DNA of 64,000 nt from Butyricimonas faecalis (GCF_003991565.1 NZ_CP032819.1:3472001-3536000), one strand, 5' to 3'. Shown: positions 27,427 through 38,730, counted from the stretch's first letter. Numbers and translations: made by a program. Notes: generated from the sequence alone by a model not told the origin.

Positions 27427-27783
27427 ATGGCTTTAACTAAGGTAGAAAGAAGAATAAGAATAAAGAGAAGAATACGTAAAGTAATCTTCGGAACAGCTGA
27501 GAGACCCCGTTTGTCCGTATTCCGTTCAAACACGCAAATCTCTGCTCAGTTGATTGATGATAACGCCAGAAAAACTCTGGTATCAGCATCTTCTTTATGC
27601 AAAGAGATTGCTGAAAAGAAATGTAACAAGACAGAACAGGCTCAATTATTGGGCGCCATGCTTGCTGAAAAGGCAAAAGCAGCCGGGATTACCGCTGTTG
27701 TGTTTGACAGAAACGGGTATTTATATCACGGAAGAGTGAAAGCATTAGCAGATGCAGCTCGTAACGGTGGTCTTAATTTTTAA
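27427..27783 (+). CDS. rplR: 50S ribosomal protein L18
   Basis: 118 residues; binds 5S rRNA together with L5. [21 protein letters not shown] and [20 protein letters not shown] mark the family. A very basic N-terminus (KRRIRK) contacts RNA. Confidence 0.96.
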   Translation: MALTKVERRIRIKRRIRKVIFGTAERPRLSVFRSNTQISAQLIDDNARKTLVSASSLCKEIAEKKCNKTEQAQLLGAMLAEKAKAAGITAVVFDRNGYLYHGRVKALADAARNGGLNF

Positions 27784-27795
27784 AAGTAGGCAAGA

Positions 27796-28302
27796 ATGGA
27801 ACAGAAGATTAATAGTGCAGACTTGGAATTGAAAGACAGATTGGTGGCTATCAACCGTGTAACGAAAGTTACCAAGGGAGGTAGAACCTTCAGTTTCTCT
27901 GCTATCGTGGTTGTAGGCGACGAAAACGGTATCGTGGGTTACGGGTTAGGTAAAGCTAACGAGGTAACTACCGCTATTGCAAAAGGCGTTGAAGCTGCGA
28001 AGAAAAACTTGATTAAAGTACCTGTATTGAAAGGAACTCTTCCTCACGAGCAAGAAGCTAAATATAGTGGTGCAACTGTGTTTATGCGTCCCGCTTCTTC
28101 CGGTACCGGGCTGGTAGCCGGAGGTGCTATGCGTGCCGTGTTGGAAAGTGCAGGAGTGAAAGATGTGTTGGCAAAATCTAAAGGATCATCTAACCCTCAC
28201 AACTTGGTAAAAGCTACTTTCGCTGCTTTGAAGTTATTGAGAGATCCTCGTACAATTGCTCAACAAAGAGGAATTAGTCTTGACAAAGTGTTTAACGGAT
28301 AA
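27796..28302 (+). CDS. rpsE: 30S ribosomal protein S5
   Basis: 168 residues; part of the mRNA entry site with helicase activity and a role in accuracy. The N-terminal dsRBD-like part has [19 protein letters not shown], the loop where spectinomycin-related changes occur elsewhere. The C-terminal part has [20 protein letters not shown]. Looks intact. Confidence 0.98.
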   Translation: MEQKINSADLELKDRLVAINRVTKVTKGGRTFSFSAIVVVGDENGIVGYGLGKANEVTTAIAKGVEAAKKNLIKVPVLKGTLPHEQEAKYSGATVFMRPASSGTGLVAGGAMRAVLESAGVKDVLAKSKGSSNPHNLVKATFAALKLLRDPRTIAQQRGISLDKVFNG

Positions 28303-28314
28303 ACTGGAATAACG

Positions 28315-28497
28315 ATGGCAAAGATTAAAATTACATTGGTAAGAAGTAGAATTGGTAGTGATAAACGTCAAATTGCTACTTTGAACGCACTGGGCCTCGG
28401 GAAAGTGAACAGCAGTGTTGAACACGAGACTTCACCTCAAATCATGGGAATGGTTGCTAAAGTGCAACATCTCGTGCGTGTGGAGGAAGTAAAGTAA
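28315..28497 (+). CDS. rpmD: 50S ribosomal protein L30
   Basis: 60 residues. [21 protein letters not shown] and [19 protein letters not shown] mark the small bacterial L30 fold. It is flanked by rpsE and rplO in the standard spc order. Confidence 0.95.
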   Translation: MAKIKITLVRSRIGSDKRQIATLNALGLGKVNSSVEHETSPQIMGMVAKVQHLVRVEEVK

Positions 28498-28525
28498 TTG
28501 TTAAACCTATTTTAAAGAGTATACA

Positions 28526-28972
28526 ATGGATTTAAGTAGCTTAAAACCGGCTGCCAGATCAACTCACAGAGAAAAGAGAATTGGTCGTGGTCAAGGTTCC
28601 GGAAAAGGAGGTACTTCTACAAGAGGGCATAAAGGAGCCAAATCAAGATCAGGTTATAAATCTAAGATTGGTTTTGAAGGAGGACAGATGCCTTTGCAGA
28701 GACGTGTACCGAAATTTGGCTTTAAAAATATAAACAGAGTAGAATATAAAGCTATCAATGTAGGGATGCTTCAGGATCTGGCAGAAAGAGATAATCTTAC
28801 CGTGATCGATAGAGATGTATTAGTTCAAGCCGGGTTAATGTCTAAGAACGATCTTCTTAAGGTATTAGGTGACGGAGCGTTAACTGCTAAGCTTGAGGTG
28901 AAAGCTAATGCTTTTTCCGCTAAAGCGGTAGCCGCTATCGAGGCTGTTGGCGGAACAGTAGTTAAATTGTAA
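28526..28972 (+). CDS. rplO: 50S ribosomal protein L15
   Basis: 148 residues; late assembly protein with an extended glycine-rich N-terminus (KRIGRGQGSGKGGTSTRGHKG) that threads into 23S rRNA. The GFEGGQMPLQRRVPKFGF segment is diagnostic. A long imperfect hairpin follows before secY. Confidence 0.97.
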   Translation: MDLSSLKPAARSTHREKRIGRGQGSGKGGTSTRGHKGAKSRSGYKSKIGFEGGQMPLQRRVPKFGFKNINRVEYKAINVGMLQDLAERDNLTVIDRDVLVQAGLMSKNDLLKVLGDGALTAKLEVKANAFSAKAVAAIEAVGGTVVKL

Positions 28973-28979
28973 GATTAAA

Positions 28980-29051
28980 AATTTGGGAGTTTAAAGTTGT
29001 TTTTAAAATAGAATTACTATTTTTGAAGCAACTTTAACAAAATCCCAAATT
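28980..29051 (+). other. Long imperfect hairpin between rplO and secY
   Basis: Outer arms AATTTGGGA / TCCCAAATT and inner arms TTAAAGTTG / CAACTTTAA flank an AT-rich centre. It fills nearly the whole 101-nt spacer. No T-run follows; it could attenuate, or stabilise the upstream mRNA. Confidence 0.55.
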
Positions 29052-29073
29052 AATGCCTTAAAAGAAAGAACTT

Positions 29074-30417
29074 ATGAAGTTATTTGATACATTAAAGAAC
29101 ATTTGGAAAATAGAAGAGCTCAAGACTAGGATTCTAACTACGCTTGGGCTTATTCTCGTTTACAGGTTGGGAACAGAGATCGTACTGCCGGGTATCGACC
29201 CTCATGGTTTGCAGGCTCTGAAAGATCAGACATCCAGCGGAGTATTAGGCTTGTTGGATATGTTCTCAGGAGGTGCTTTCTCGAACGCGTCGGTATTTGC
29301 GTTAGGTATTATGCCCTACATCTCCGCATCCATCGTTGTGCAGTTATTGGGAATTGCGGTTCCTTATTTTCAGCGCTTACAGAAGGAAGGTGAGAGCGGT
29401 AGACGTAAGATTAACCAGATTACGCGGTACCTCACATTAGTTATCCTGGTATTACAAGGTTCGGCGTATCTTACAAACTTGAAAGCTCAGGTACCGGCAG
29501 AGGCTTTTGTATCTACTGGTTTTTGGCAATTCCAGCTCCCTTCTATCGTGATCATGGCTGCAGGTTCAATGTTTGTCTTGTGGTTGGGAGAGAGAATTAC
29601 CGATAAGGGAATCGGTAACGGTGTGTCTATCATCATCATGATTGGTATCATCGCTCGTTTGCCGTTCGCTTTCATTGCAGAGTTAACTTCCAGAGTTTCT
29701 CAACAAGGAGGAGGTTTGGTAGCATTTTTGATCGAGTTGATTATATTATTCTTGGTATTCTGCGGATCAATCTTGCTTGTACAAGGAACCCGTAAGGTGC
29801 CCGTACAGTATGCCAAGAGAATTGTGGGTAACAAACAATACGGAGGTGTTCGTCAATACATTCCATTGAAGATCAATGCAGCCGGGGTTATGCCTATCAT
29901 CTTCGCTCAGGCTATCATGTTATTACCTGTTTCTTTGATAAACTATGCAAATTCGGAGTCATTATCCGGTTTTGCTGCAGCGTTTTCAAATTTCACGGGA
30001 TTCTGGTATAATTTCACGTTCTTTATCATGATTGTCGCGTTTACTTACTTCTACACGGCAATTACGGTGAATCCGATGCAAATGTCTGAGGATATGAAGA
30101 AGAATGGTGGATTTATTCCAGGAGTAAAACCGGGAAGGAAAACGATGGAGTTCCTCGATACTATTATGTCTAGAATCACACTTCCTGGATCTATATTCTT
30201 GGGAATTGTAGCAATTCTTCCGGCTTTCGCCCAAATATCGGGTGTTAACCACCAGTTTGCTCAGTTCTATGGAGGTACGTCTTTGTTGATTTTGGTTGGT
30301 GTAGTGTTAGATACATTGCAACAAATCGAATCTCACTTGTTGATGCGTCATTATGACGGGTTGATGAAATCGGGACGTATTAAAGGTAAAAATCCTGGAG
30401 GACCTGCTGCATATTAA
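29074..30417 (+). CDS. secY: Protein translocase subunit SecY
   Basis: 447 residues; the channel subunit of the Sec translocon in the inner membrane. Ten hydrophobic helices can be traced. The GLLDMFSGGAFSNASVFALGIMPYISAS region (plug and TM2) and the cytosolic loop with GVKPGRKT are characteristic. It partners with SecE, SecG and SecA encoded elsewhere. Placed after rplO as in most bacteria. Confidence 0.98.
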   Translation: MKLFDTLKNIWKIEELKTRILTTLGLILVYRLGTEIVLPGIDPHGLQALKDQTSSGVLGLLDMFSGGAFSNASVFALGIMPYISASIVVQLLGIAVPYFQRLQKEGESGRRKINQITRYLTLVILVLQGSAYLTNLKAQVPAEAFVSTGFWQFQLPSIVIMAAGSMFVLWLGERITDKGIGNGVSIIIMIGIIARLPFAFIAELTSRVSQQGGGLVAFLIELIILFLVFCGSILLVQGTRKVPVQYAKRIVGNKQYGGVRQYIPLKINAAGVMPIIFAQAIMLLPVSLINYANSESLSGFAAAFSNFTGFWYNFTFFIMIVAFTYFYTAITVNPMQMSEDMKKNGGFIPGVKPGRKTMEFLDTIMSRITLPGSIFLGIVAILPAFAQISGVNHQFAQFYGGTSLLILVGVVLDTLQQIESHLLMRHYDGLMKSGRIKGKNPGGPAAY

Positions 30418-30429
30418 GAAAAATAATTG

Positions 30430-30437
30430 TACTTTTG
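30430..30437 (+). promoter_or_regulatory. -7 promoter element immediately before map
   Basis: TACTTTTG matches TAnnTTTG and ends only 4 nt before the map ATG (30442). A transcript started here would be leaderless or nearly so. No clear -33 element is seen. Confidence 0.45.
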
Positions 30438-30441
30438 CGGC

Positions 30442-31212
30442 ATGATTTTTTTAAAGACACAGGAGGAGATTGAGCTATTGCGGGAAAGCAACCAATTAGT
30501 AGGAAAGACTCTGGGTGAGGTGTCTAAACACATTCGCCCAGGTATTTCAACTTTAGAGTTGGATAAGATCGCTGAGGATTTTATTCGTTCGAATGGAGGC
30601 ATTCCCGGATTTCTCGGGTATGGAGGGTTCCCGAATACGCTTTGTATTTCAGTGAATGACGAAGTGGTTCATGGAATTCCGTCCTCTCGTCGTTTAGAGG
30701 AAGGTGATGTCGTATCCGTTGATTGCGGGGTTGTGAAGAATGGTTTTTATGGGGATAGCGCCTATACTTTTGCTGTCGGGGAGATTAGTGATGAAGTGAA
30801 AAAGCTTTTGCAAGTAACAAAAGATAGCTTGTATAAAGGGATAGAACAGGCTGTTGCGGGAATGCGAATAGGAGATATTGGTTATGCTGTACAGTCGTAT
30901 GCCGAGGCGAACGGATTTTCTGTTGTCAGAGAGCTAGTCGGACATGGTGTGGGAAAGAACTTGCACGAAGAGCCTCAGGTACCGAATTACGGACGGAGAG
31001 GACTAGGGTGCAAGTTGAAGATCGGAATGGTGATTGCTATTGAACCTATGATTAACATGGGAGCCCGTAACGTTTTCCAAATGGCAGACGGATGGACGAT
31101 AAAGACAAGAGATCATTTGCCCGCAGCACATTTCGAGCATACGTTGGCTATCAGAAAAGGAGAAGCTGATATTTTGTCAACATTTGAATATATAGAAGAC
31201 AGGAAATTGTAA
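30442..31212 (+). CDS. map: Type I methionine aminopeptidase
   Basis: 256 residues from ATG 30442. The frame opens at a TTG 15 nt earlier, but that lies in the promoter element. It removes N-terminal methionine from nascent proteins in the cytoplasm. The five metal ligands are visible: Asp in VSVDCGV, Asp in GDSAYTF, His in GHGVGKNLHEEP, Glu in AIEPMINMG and Glu in HFEHTLAI. It sits between secY and infA, as is usual in Bacteroidetes and Firmicutes. Confidence 0.97.
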   Translation: MIFLKTQEEIELLRESNQLVGKTLGEVSKHIRPGISTLELDKIAEDFIRSNGGIPGFLGYGGFPNTLCISVNDEVVHGIPSSRRLEEGDVVSVDCGVVKNGFYGDSAYTFAVGEISDEVKKLLQVTKDSLYKGIEQAVAGMRIGDIGYAVQSYAEANGFSVVRELVGHGVGKNLHEEPQVPNYGRRGLGCKLKIGMVIAIEPMINMGARNVFQMADGWTIKTRDHLPAAHFEHTLAIRKGEADILSTFEYIEDRKL

Positions 31213-31222
31213 AAATTGAATT

Positions 31223-31444
31223 ATGGCGAAGCAGCCTTCGATAGAGCAAGATGGAGTAATAACGGAAGCATTGTCAAATGCTATGTTTCGTGTTGAACTG
31301 GAAAACGGGCATATTATTACAGCCCACATTTCGGGAAAGATGCGAATGCACTATATAAAGATACTTCCGGGAGATAGAGTGAGAGTGGATATGTCCCCTT
31401 ACGATCTCACGAAAGGTAGGATAACATTTAGATATAAAAATTAA
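31223..31444 (+). CDS. infA: Translation initiation factor IF-1
   Basis: 73 residues; a single OB-fold protein that occupies the 30S A site during initiation. [21 protein letters not shown] and the end [13 protein letters not shown] are the signature. It starts 10 nt after map. Confidence 0.97.
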   Translation: MAKQPSIEQDGVITEALSNAMFRVELENGHIITAHISGKMRMHYIKILPGDRVRVDMSPYDLTKGRITFRYKN

Positions 31445-31455
31445 ATTGTTGAGCA

Positions 31456-31572
31456 ATGAAGGTAAGAGCATCTGTTAAGAAGCGTAGTGCTGATTGCAAG
31501 ATTGTAAGAAGAAAAGGCGTTTTGTACGTCATTTGCAAAAAGAACCCGAAGTTTAAACAACGTCAGGGTTGA
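31456..31572 (+). CDS. rpmJ: 50S ribosomal protein L36 with degenerate zinc site
   Basis: 38 residues, starting [15 protein letters not shown] and ending PKFKQRQG. In zinc-type L36 the metal ligands are Cys11, Cys14, Cys27 and His33. Here Cys14 and Cys27 remain while position 11 is Ser and position 33 is Phe, so zinc binding is probably lost. It lies 11 nt after infA and before rpsM, the expected place. Confidence 0.95.
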   Translation: MKVRASVKKRSADCKIVRRKGVLYVICKKNPKFKQRQG

Positions 31573-31605
31573 TTATTAATTTAGTAAAAAGAGTAAAAAA
31601 GATTT

Positions 31606-31983
31606 ATGGCAAGAATCGTTGGTGTAGATTTGCCCTCAAACAAGAGAGGGGAGATAGCTCTGACCTATATCTTCGGTATAGGTAGAAGTAGTGCCAGGAC
31701 CATATTAGAAAAGGCCGGCATCGATTTTGACACTAAGGTGAAGGATTGGAATGACGATCAACTAGCTGCTGTACGTAATGTCATCAATGGTGGGTACAAA
31801 GTAGAAGGAGAGTTGAGAACTTCTGTCCAAATGAACATTAAGCGACTGATGGATATTGGTTGCTACAGAGGAATCAGACATCGTATTGGTCTTCCGGTAA
31901 GAGGCCAAAGTACGAAGAACAATGCCCGTACGAGAAAGGGTAAAAAGAAAACTGTTGCTAATAAGAAGAAAGCAACTAAATAA
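31606..31983 (+). CDS. rpsM: 30S ribosomal protein S13
   Basis: 125 residues; 30S head protein contacting P-site tRNA and bridging to L5. [25 protein letters not shown] and [18 protein letters not shown] identify it. It ends in a lysine-rich tail. First gene of the alpha block. Confidence 0.97.
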   Translation: MARIVGVDLPSNKRGEIALTYIFGIGRSSARTILEKAGIDFDTKVKDWNDDQLAAVRNVINGGYKVEGELRTSVQMNIKRLMDIGCYRGIRHRIGLPVRGQSTKNNARTRKGKKKTVANKKKATK

Positions 31984-32001
31984 TTGATTAGAGATTGAAT
32001 T

Positions 32002-32391
32002 ATGGCAAAGAAGTCTACATCAAACAAGAAACGGCTAGTTAAAGTTGAAGCCGTGGGACAAGCACACGTTCATTCCTCTTTTAATAACATCATTATCTCG
32101 TTGACTAATTCAAACGGACAAGTAATCTCTTGGTCATCGGCAGGTAAGATGGGATTTAGAGGATCAAAGAAAAACACCCCTTACGCAGCTCAAACGGCAG
32201 CTACCGATTGTGGTAAAGTTGCTTTCGATTTGGGAATGAGAAAAGTTAAGGTATATGTCAAAGGACCGGGTAACGGTAGAGAATCTGCAATCCGTGCTAT
32301 CCACGCTTGCGGAATCGAAGTTGCCGAGATCATTGATGTTACACCACTTCCGCACAATGGATGTCGTCCTCCAAAACGGAGAAGAGTGTAA
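32002..32391 (+). CDS. rpsK: 30S ribosomal protein S11
   Basis: 129 residues; forms the platform of the 30S subunit near the E site. [37 protein letters not shown] and the end PPKRRRV are diagnostic. An AT-rich 106-nt spacer follows before rpsD. Confidence 0.98.
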   Translation: MAKKSTSNKKRLVKVEAVGQAHVHSSFNNIIISLTNSNGQVISWSSAGKMGFRGSKKNTPYAAQTAATDCGKVAFDLGMRKVKVYVKGPGNGRESAIRAIHACGIEVAEIIDVTPLPHNGCRPPKRRRV

Positions 32392-32395
32392 TGTA

Positions 32396-32496
32396 ATTTT
32401 AAATTGTAAATTGTAAATTGTAAAATTTGAGATTCGAACGATTTTAAGAATCGCGACAATTTAAAATTTAAAATCTAAAATTTAAAATCTAAATAA
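32396..32496. other. AT-rich low-complexity spacer between rpsK and rpsD
   Basis: TAAATTGTAAATTGTAAATTG units on the left and AATTTAAAATC-type units on the right are mutually complementary (TTTAAATTGT / ACAATTTAAA), with an inner GATTC / GAATC pair. Similar in style to the fusA-rpsJ and rplN-rplX spacers. No gene. Confidence 0.5.
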
Positions 32497-32497
32497 G

Positions 32498-33106
32498 ATG
32501 GCTAGATATACAGGACCTAAGTCTAAGATAGCAAGAAAATTTGGTGAGCCCATTTTTGGACCGGATAAGGCGTTAGAACATCGTAATTACCCTCCCGGAC
32601 AACACGGTATTGCTCATCGTAGAAAGAAAATCTCTGAGTACGGTACTCAGTTGAAAGAAAAACAAAAAGCAAAATATACTTACGGTTTGTTGGAAAGACA
32701 ATTCCGTATCTTATTCGAGAAAGCTGAAAGTAGTAAGGGAGTAACCGGTGAGGTATTGCTTCAATTGTTGGAATGTCGTTTGGATAACGTGGTTTATCGT
32801 TTAGGAATTGCTCCTACCCGTGCGGCTGCCCGTCAGTTTGTTTCTCACAGACACATCACTATTAACGGTCACGTATGTAATATCCCTTCATGTCACGTTC
32901 GTCCGGGAGATGTTGTTGCTGTAAGAGAAAAATCTAAGGCACTGGAAGTGATTAACGAATCATTGAGAGGTAATAGAAGTAGCAGATACTCTTGGTTGGA
33001 GTGGGATGCTACGGCTATGAGTGGTAAACTACTTAATGTTCCGGAAAGAGCAGATATTCCTGAGAGCATAAAAGAGCAGTTAATCGTAGAGTTGTATTCT
33101 AAGTAG
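32498..33106 (+). CDS. rpsD: 30S ribosomal protein S4
   Basis: 202 residues; primary 16S binder and part of the mRNA entry helicase. [21 protein letters not shown] at the start and the S4 RNA-binding domain ([30 protein letters not shown]) are present. In E. coli S4 represses the alpha operon; not tested here. Confidence 0.98.
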   Translation: MARYTGPKSKIARKFGEPIFGPDKALEHRNYPPGQHGIAHRRKKISEYGTQLKEKQKAKYTYGLLERQFRILFEKAESSKGVTGEVLLQLLECRLDNVVYRLGIAPTRAAARQFVSHRHITINGHVCNIPSCHVRPGDVVAVREKSKALEVINESLRGNRSSRYSWLEWDATAMSGKLLNVPERADIPESIKEQLIVELYSK

Positions 33107-33122
33107 TAAAATAAAAATATAT

Positions 33123-34115
33123 ATGGCAATATTAGCTTTCCAGAAACCGGACAAAGTAATCATGCTTGAATCAACGGACAAATTCGGTAAATTCGAATTC
33201 CGCCCGTTGGAGCCAGGTTACGGCATCACTATTGGTAATCCACTACGCAGAATCTTGTTGTCTTCTTTGGAAGGCTTTGCGATTACCGGTATTAAAATTC
33301 AAGGTGTAGATCATGAGTTTGCGACAATCCCTGGCGTCATTGAAGATGTTACAGAGATTATCTTGAACTTGAAACAGGTTCGGTTGAAAAGAAAAGTGGA
33401 GGACGTGGAGAATGAAAAGTTGACCGTTACCGTTTCTGGACAAGAGACGTTTACTGCCGGTGATATGAATCAGTTCCTGAAAGGGTTTGAGGTTTTGAAC
33501 CCGGAATTGGTAATTTGCAACATGGATACTTCCACGCACCTAGAAATGGAATTGACCATTCAAAAAGGACGCGGTTATGTTCCTGCTTCAGAGAATATGC
33601 CTGCAGATGCTGAGATTGGTGTAATTCCTATTGATGCTATTTACACGCCGATTAAAAACGTGAAATACGAGATTGAGAATTACCGTGTAGAAGGAAAAAC
33701 TGACTATGAACGTTTGGTTTTTGACATCGAGACCGATGGTTCTATCAATCCCACCGATGCCTTGAAAGAGGCTGCTAAGATCTTGATTCATCACTTCATG
33801 TTGTTCTCTGATGAGAAAATTACTCTTGAAACGGAGGATAAATATGGAAACGAAGAGTTTGATGAAGAGGTGTTGCATATGCGTCAGTTGTTGAAGACAA
33901 AACTCGTGGACATGGATCTTTCCGTGCGTGCGTTGAATTGTTTGAAGTCAGCTGAGGTTGAAACTCTGGGTGAGCTTGTTCAATTTAATAAGAATGATTT
34001 GTTGAAGTTCAGAAACTTCGGTAAAAAATCTTTGACTGAGTTGGAAGCCCTTCTGGAGAACAATAACCTTGAATTCGGTATGGATGTTGCCAAGTATAAA
34101 TTAGACAAAGAATAA
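33123..34115 (+). CDS. rpoA: RNA polymerase alpha subunit
   Basis: 330 residues. The N-terminal dimerisation domain ([26 protein letters not shown]) nucleates the polymerase. The C-terminal domain (about 255-320, [19 protein letters not shown] and [13 protein letters not shown]) binds upstream DNA and activators. It lies between rpsD and rplQ in the normal alpha-operon order, with a 5-nt gap to rplQ. Confidence 0.98.
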   Translation: MAILAFQKPDKVIMLESTDKFGKFEFRPLEPGYGITIGNPLRRILLSSLEGFAITGIKIQGVDHEFATIPGVIEDVTEIILNLKQVRLKRKVEDVENEKLTVTVSGQETFTAGDMNQFLKGFEVLNPELVICNMDTSTHLEMELTIQKGRGYVPASENMPADAEIGVIPIDAIYTPIKNVKYEIENYRVEGKTDYERLVFDIETDGSINPTDALKEAAKILIHHFMLFSDEKITLETEDKYGNEEFDEEVLHMRQLLKTKLVDMDLSVRALNCLKSAEVETLGELVQFNKNDLLKFRNFGKKSLTELEALLENNNLEFGMDVAKYKLDKE

Positions 34116-34120
34116 GTAAA

Positions 34121-34627
34121 ATGAGACATAATAAGAAAATTAACCATTTAGGTAGAACTAGTTCTCACAGACATGCTCTACTTTCTAATATGGCTTGTTC
34201 TTTGATTCTTCACAAGAGAATCCAAACGACACTAGCTAAAGCTAAGGCCCTTAAGGTCTATGTTGAGCCGCTTTTGACAAAAGCCAAAAATGACACGACA
34301 CACTCTAGAAGAACCGTCTTCTCTTACCTTCGTCGCAAAGAAGTTGTTGCTGAAATGTTCGGTGATGTTGCACAGAAAATCGCTAATCGTCCGGGAGGAT
34401 ATACCCGTATATTGAAATTGGGTAACCGTTTGGGTGATAATGCAGAGATGTGTATAATTGAGTTGGTGGATTATAACACGACTTATACTGAAGTGAAGAA
34501 AGAAGAGGCTAAGAAAACGACTCGTCGTAGAAGACCTTCTGCTAAAAAAGAGGCTACTCCTGCTGCTACTGAGGAAGCTCAAGTGGTTGAGACTCCTGCT
34601 ACAGAAGAAGCGCCGAAAGCTGAATAA
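34121..34627 (+). CDS. rplQ: 50S ribosomal protein L17 with C-terminal extension
   Basis: 168 residues. The first ~115 match L17 ([21 protein letters not shown] and [12 protein letters not shown]). The last ~50 are an Ala/Glu/Lys/Pro-rich disordered tail, common in Bacteroidetes and of unknown role. It is the last gene of the ribosomal cluster, closed by a strong terminator. Confidence 0.97.
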   Translation: MRHNKKINHLGRTSSHRHALLSNMACSLILHKRIQTTLAKAKALKVYVEPLLTKAKNDTTHSRRTVFSYLRRKEVVAEMFGDVAQKIANRPGGYTRILKLGNRLGDNAEMCIIELVDYNTTYTEVKKEEAKKTTRRRRPSAKKEATPAATEEAQVVETPATEEAPKAE

Positions 34628-34642
34628 AGTATTATTCCAGAT

Positions 34643-34678
34643 AAAAAATAACCCCGGACAATTCCGGGGTTATTTTTT
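34643..34678. terminator. Bidirectional terminator at the end of the ribosomal cluster
   Basis: Perfect stem AAAAAATAACCCCGGA / TCCGGGGTTATTTTTT with a 4-nt loop. It works for rplQ on the plus strand and for the convergent TonB-receptor gene on the minus strand. Confidence 0.93.
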
Positions 34679-34694
34679 ATCCGGTGTTTTAAGG

Positions 34695-37160
34695 TTAAAA
34701 TTCTTCTATTATATTGTTCATCCCTTCCGAGGTGCGTTGTTGCTTTTGTTTGGAGGCTTTCATATTTCCAAAATTGTAGCTTAGCGTGAAACGAAAAACT
34801 CCGCCTTTTCTCCAACTATCGCTATCTTGTTTGAATCCGTTGCCAGAAGTAATGCTGTGCCAATTACGTGAATTTAAAATGTCTTGTACGCTTATGCTAA
34901 GGTTGATTTTTCGGTCGAAAAAAAACTTCCGAGCTCCTAAATCTAAGCGATAATTTGCTTCCCGGTGTCCTTGGGCAATGATCTGTTTGGAGTTGTAGCT
35001 TCCGGTAGCTTGTAGCGAGATTGCATGCGGTAGTATGGCGTTAGCGATGATTTTACCTGTCCAGGAGAAGTTATCATCCCGTTCTCCCGTAACCGGAGCG
35101 TCTGCGTCTGCCGGAAGGTAAGAAAAGCCTTCCAGTTCATTATAATAGAAATTAAGGGTTGTTGTAAAATCTAGGAATTTCAACAGTTTATTTTTTGCCA
35201 CAATCTCGGCTCCGGCAGAAGAGGATTGCGTGATGTTAGCCGATGTACTTTTCATGACATCCCCTTCCCGATAGCGAATGCGTTGAATCACGTTGTCCGT
35301 GTTCCGGTAATAGGTGGAAACGGATAGCGTATGTTTTTCCCAAGTCTTGATGTAATTCAACTCGAAAGAATTGGAATATTCCGGGGAGAGGTAAGGATTA
35401 CCGAACGAGATATTAAGTGAATCGGTCATGTCCATGAAAGGGTTCAATTGCCAGCCTCTAGGACGTGAAATTCGTCGGGTGTAGTTAACTTGTATTTCAT
35501 GATTTTGGGGTAGACTATATGATAAAAACAAACTGGGAAATAAACTGAAATAGTTGTCTTTATACGGGTGGGCCGTGGCCTCGGTTCTTTCGTACCCTAG
35601 TGATTTGGTTTCCGTGTCCGTGTATTCTCCCCGTAAGCCCAGCTGCAATCCAAAGCTATTCACTTTCGTGGAGAACGTGACGTACAAGGCTTGAATATTT
35701 CGGTTATAAGAGTATTTGTTATATAATAACTCATCAAAGACGGCAGTTGTTTCCGTTTCACCGGAATAGGTTTCTACGGGGCTTTTCTGGCGACTGAGCG
35801 TGCCTTTGTAGCCTGTCTCTAACTTACTTTCTTCCGAGAATTGATTCACGTAGTCTGCTTGAAATTCCCAGCTTTGGGAACGGTTGTCGCTTTCCTGTTT
35901 CTGCCAGGAAGAAATTTCTTTGTTCTGCTGGTAGAGAGAATGTTGTTTATATGTACTGGTTCCGTCAGAAACCCATAAATCCCAGGAAGCACGGGCTATT
36001 ATATTGCTTTTCTCACTGAATTCGTGTTTGTAGTCGAGATTGACATTACCTCCTTTCGAGGAGTTGTCTGAATTGCTGATCCGTTCACTGCTGGAGAATG
36101 AGCCGGGAACATCGCTTTCGTAACGGATGGTGTTGTTGGAATTCCGGTTTCCAAAATGTCCGAATCCTTCAATTCCTATATGATCGGTTTGAGTGAGGTG
36201 AAAGGTTAAGCCGACCCCGGTAAAGAGAGCCCCCCCTTTCCGATCGCGCCTGCCATTCTGGTTCAGGTAAGAGACAGGATTACCTTGGTCATCTAGGTTG
36301 ATGCGGTCGGAGTAATCCTTGCTTCCTGATTTTCTTTGGCGATACCCGATATTAAGGTAAGATTCAATCTTACCGCTGCTATAGTTGATGCTGCCACTGG
36401 TATTGTATCCTCCCAAAATGTCGGCCCCAATTTGGAAACTCCCATAATATCCGGCTTTTCGGTTTTTCTTCAGGATAATATTGATGATTCCTGAAGTGCC
36501 TTCCGGACTGAATTTAGCCGATGGATTTGTGATCAATTCGATGCGTTCGATGCTTTCAGCAGGAATTTGCTCTAGGATTTGGGCTTGGTTGTCTGCAGAT
36601 AAGCCTGATGCTTTGCCGTTGATCCAGATGGTTACGCTTGAGTTACCCCGTAAGGAGATTTCTCCCTCGTTGTCTACTTCTATGGAGGGTATATTTTCAA
36701 GCAGTTCGCTGGCTGATCCTCCGGCTTGAGAAATATTGGATTCTACGTCAAAGACTTTTTTGTCAATTTCGAATCTCATTTGAGCTCGTTGTCCAACAAC
36801 TTTTATCTCGTCAATCACTTGGTTGTCTTCTTCCAAAAGGATGTTTTTCACATTCACGTTTCTTGCTGTTGGAGAGATCGTGAATTCTTTTTCCACGGAT
36901 TTGTAACCGATAAATGAGGCGGAGAGAATGTAAGTTCCGTTCTTCACTCTGTTAATACGGAAAACTCCAGTTGAATCGCTAACGGTTCCTGTTAATGGTT
37001 TTTGAGTTTCTATGGCTCGGATACTCACGTTGACAAACTCTAAGGGTTTCTTCGTTTTAGCATCTATAATTTTTCCCTTGACGCTTCCTGTTTGGGCAAA
37101 GGTCGATAGGGTAAATAACATGAAGAGGATAGCTAAAACAGCTTCTTTTACTCTATTCAT
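34695..37160 (-). CDS. TonB-dependent outer-membrane receptor with carboxypeptidase-like N-domain
   Basis: 821 residues from ATG 37160; the frame extends five codons further to a GTG at 37175. A signal peptide ends at TFAQ. A CarboxypepD-regulatory-like sandwich follows (VKGKIIDAKTKKPLEFVNVS), then a plug (SELLENIPSIEVDNEGEISLRGNSSVTIWINGK; TSGIINIILKK) and a long barrel of the Bacteroidetes OMP_b-brl_3 type. There is no SusD partner, so it belongs to the stand-alone receptors. The substrate is unknown. It is transcribed towards rplQ and shares the 34643-34678 terminator. Confidence 0.88.
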   Translation of the reverse strand: MNRVKEAVLAILFMLFTLSTFAQTGSVKGKIIDAKTKKPLEFVNVSIRAIETQKPLTGTVSDSTGVFRINRVKNGTYILSASFIGYKSVEKEFTISPTARNVNVKNILLEEDNQVIDEIKVVGQRAQMRFEIDKKVFDVESNISQAGGSASELLENIPSIEVDNEGEISLRGNSSVTIWINGKASGLSADNQAQILEQIPAESIERIELITNPSAKFSPEGTSGIINIILKKNRKAGYYGSFQIGADILGGYNTSGSINYSSGKIESYLNIGYRQRKSGSKDYSDRINLDDQGNPVSYLNQNGRRDRKGGALFTGVGLTFHLTQTDHIGIEGFGHFGNRNSNNTIRYESDVPGSFSSSERISNSDNSSKGGNVNLDYKHEFSEKSNIIARASWDLWVSDGTSTYKQHSLYQQNKEISSWQKQESDNRSQSWEFQADYVNQFSEESKLETGYKGTLSRQKSPVETYSGETETTAVFDELLYNKYSYNRNIQALYVTFSTKVNSFGLQLGLRGEYTDTETKSLGYERTEATAHPYKDNYFSLFPSLFLSYSLPQNHEIQVNYTRRISRPRGWQLNPFMDMTDSLNISFGNPYLSPEYSNSFELNYIKTWEKHTLSVSTYYRNTDNVIQRIRYREGDVMKSTSANITQSSSAGAEIVAKNKLLKFLDFTTTLNFYYNELEGFSYLPADADAPVTGERDDNFSWTGKIIANAILPHAISLQATGSYNSKQIIAQGHREANYRLDLGARKFFFDRKINLSISVQDILNSRNWHSITSGNGFKQDSDSWRKGGVFRFTLSYNFGNMKASKQKQQRTSEGMNNIIEEF

Positions 37161-37348
37161 ATACACTTTATACACAATTGAACATTCCGTTGAAGAATAG
37201 TTTGTTTTGATTTCAAACCAATTCTTTGCCCTATTAAGACAAATCTTACCGGAGAAAGTTTATTGTAAAATCAAAGTTTATGACTAGGAACTTTGCAAAC
37301 TTTATAAACCAAATCATGTGACTTTTTCAATTGTTTTACGTATCTTAG

Positions 37349-38671
<1,323 letters not shown>

Positions 38672-38691
38672 TTAAGTTATTCATAAAATGC

Positions 38692-38730
38692 AAAGACTCT
38701 TATGGCATAGCTGTAGGAGTCTTTCCTTTT
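38692..38730 (+). terminator. Terminator after eno
   Basis: AAAGACTC / GAGTCTTT stem with a 17-nt loop, followed by CCTTTT. Confidence 0.75.
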
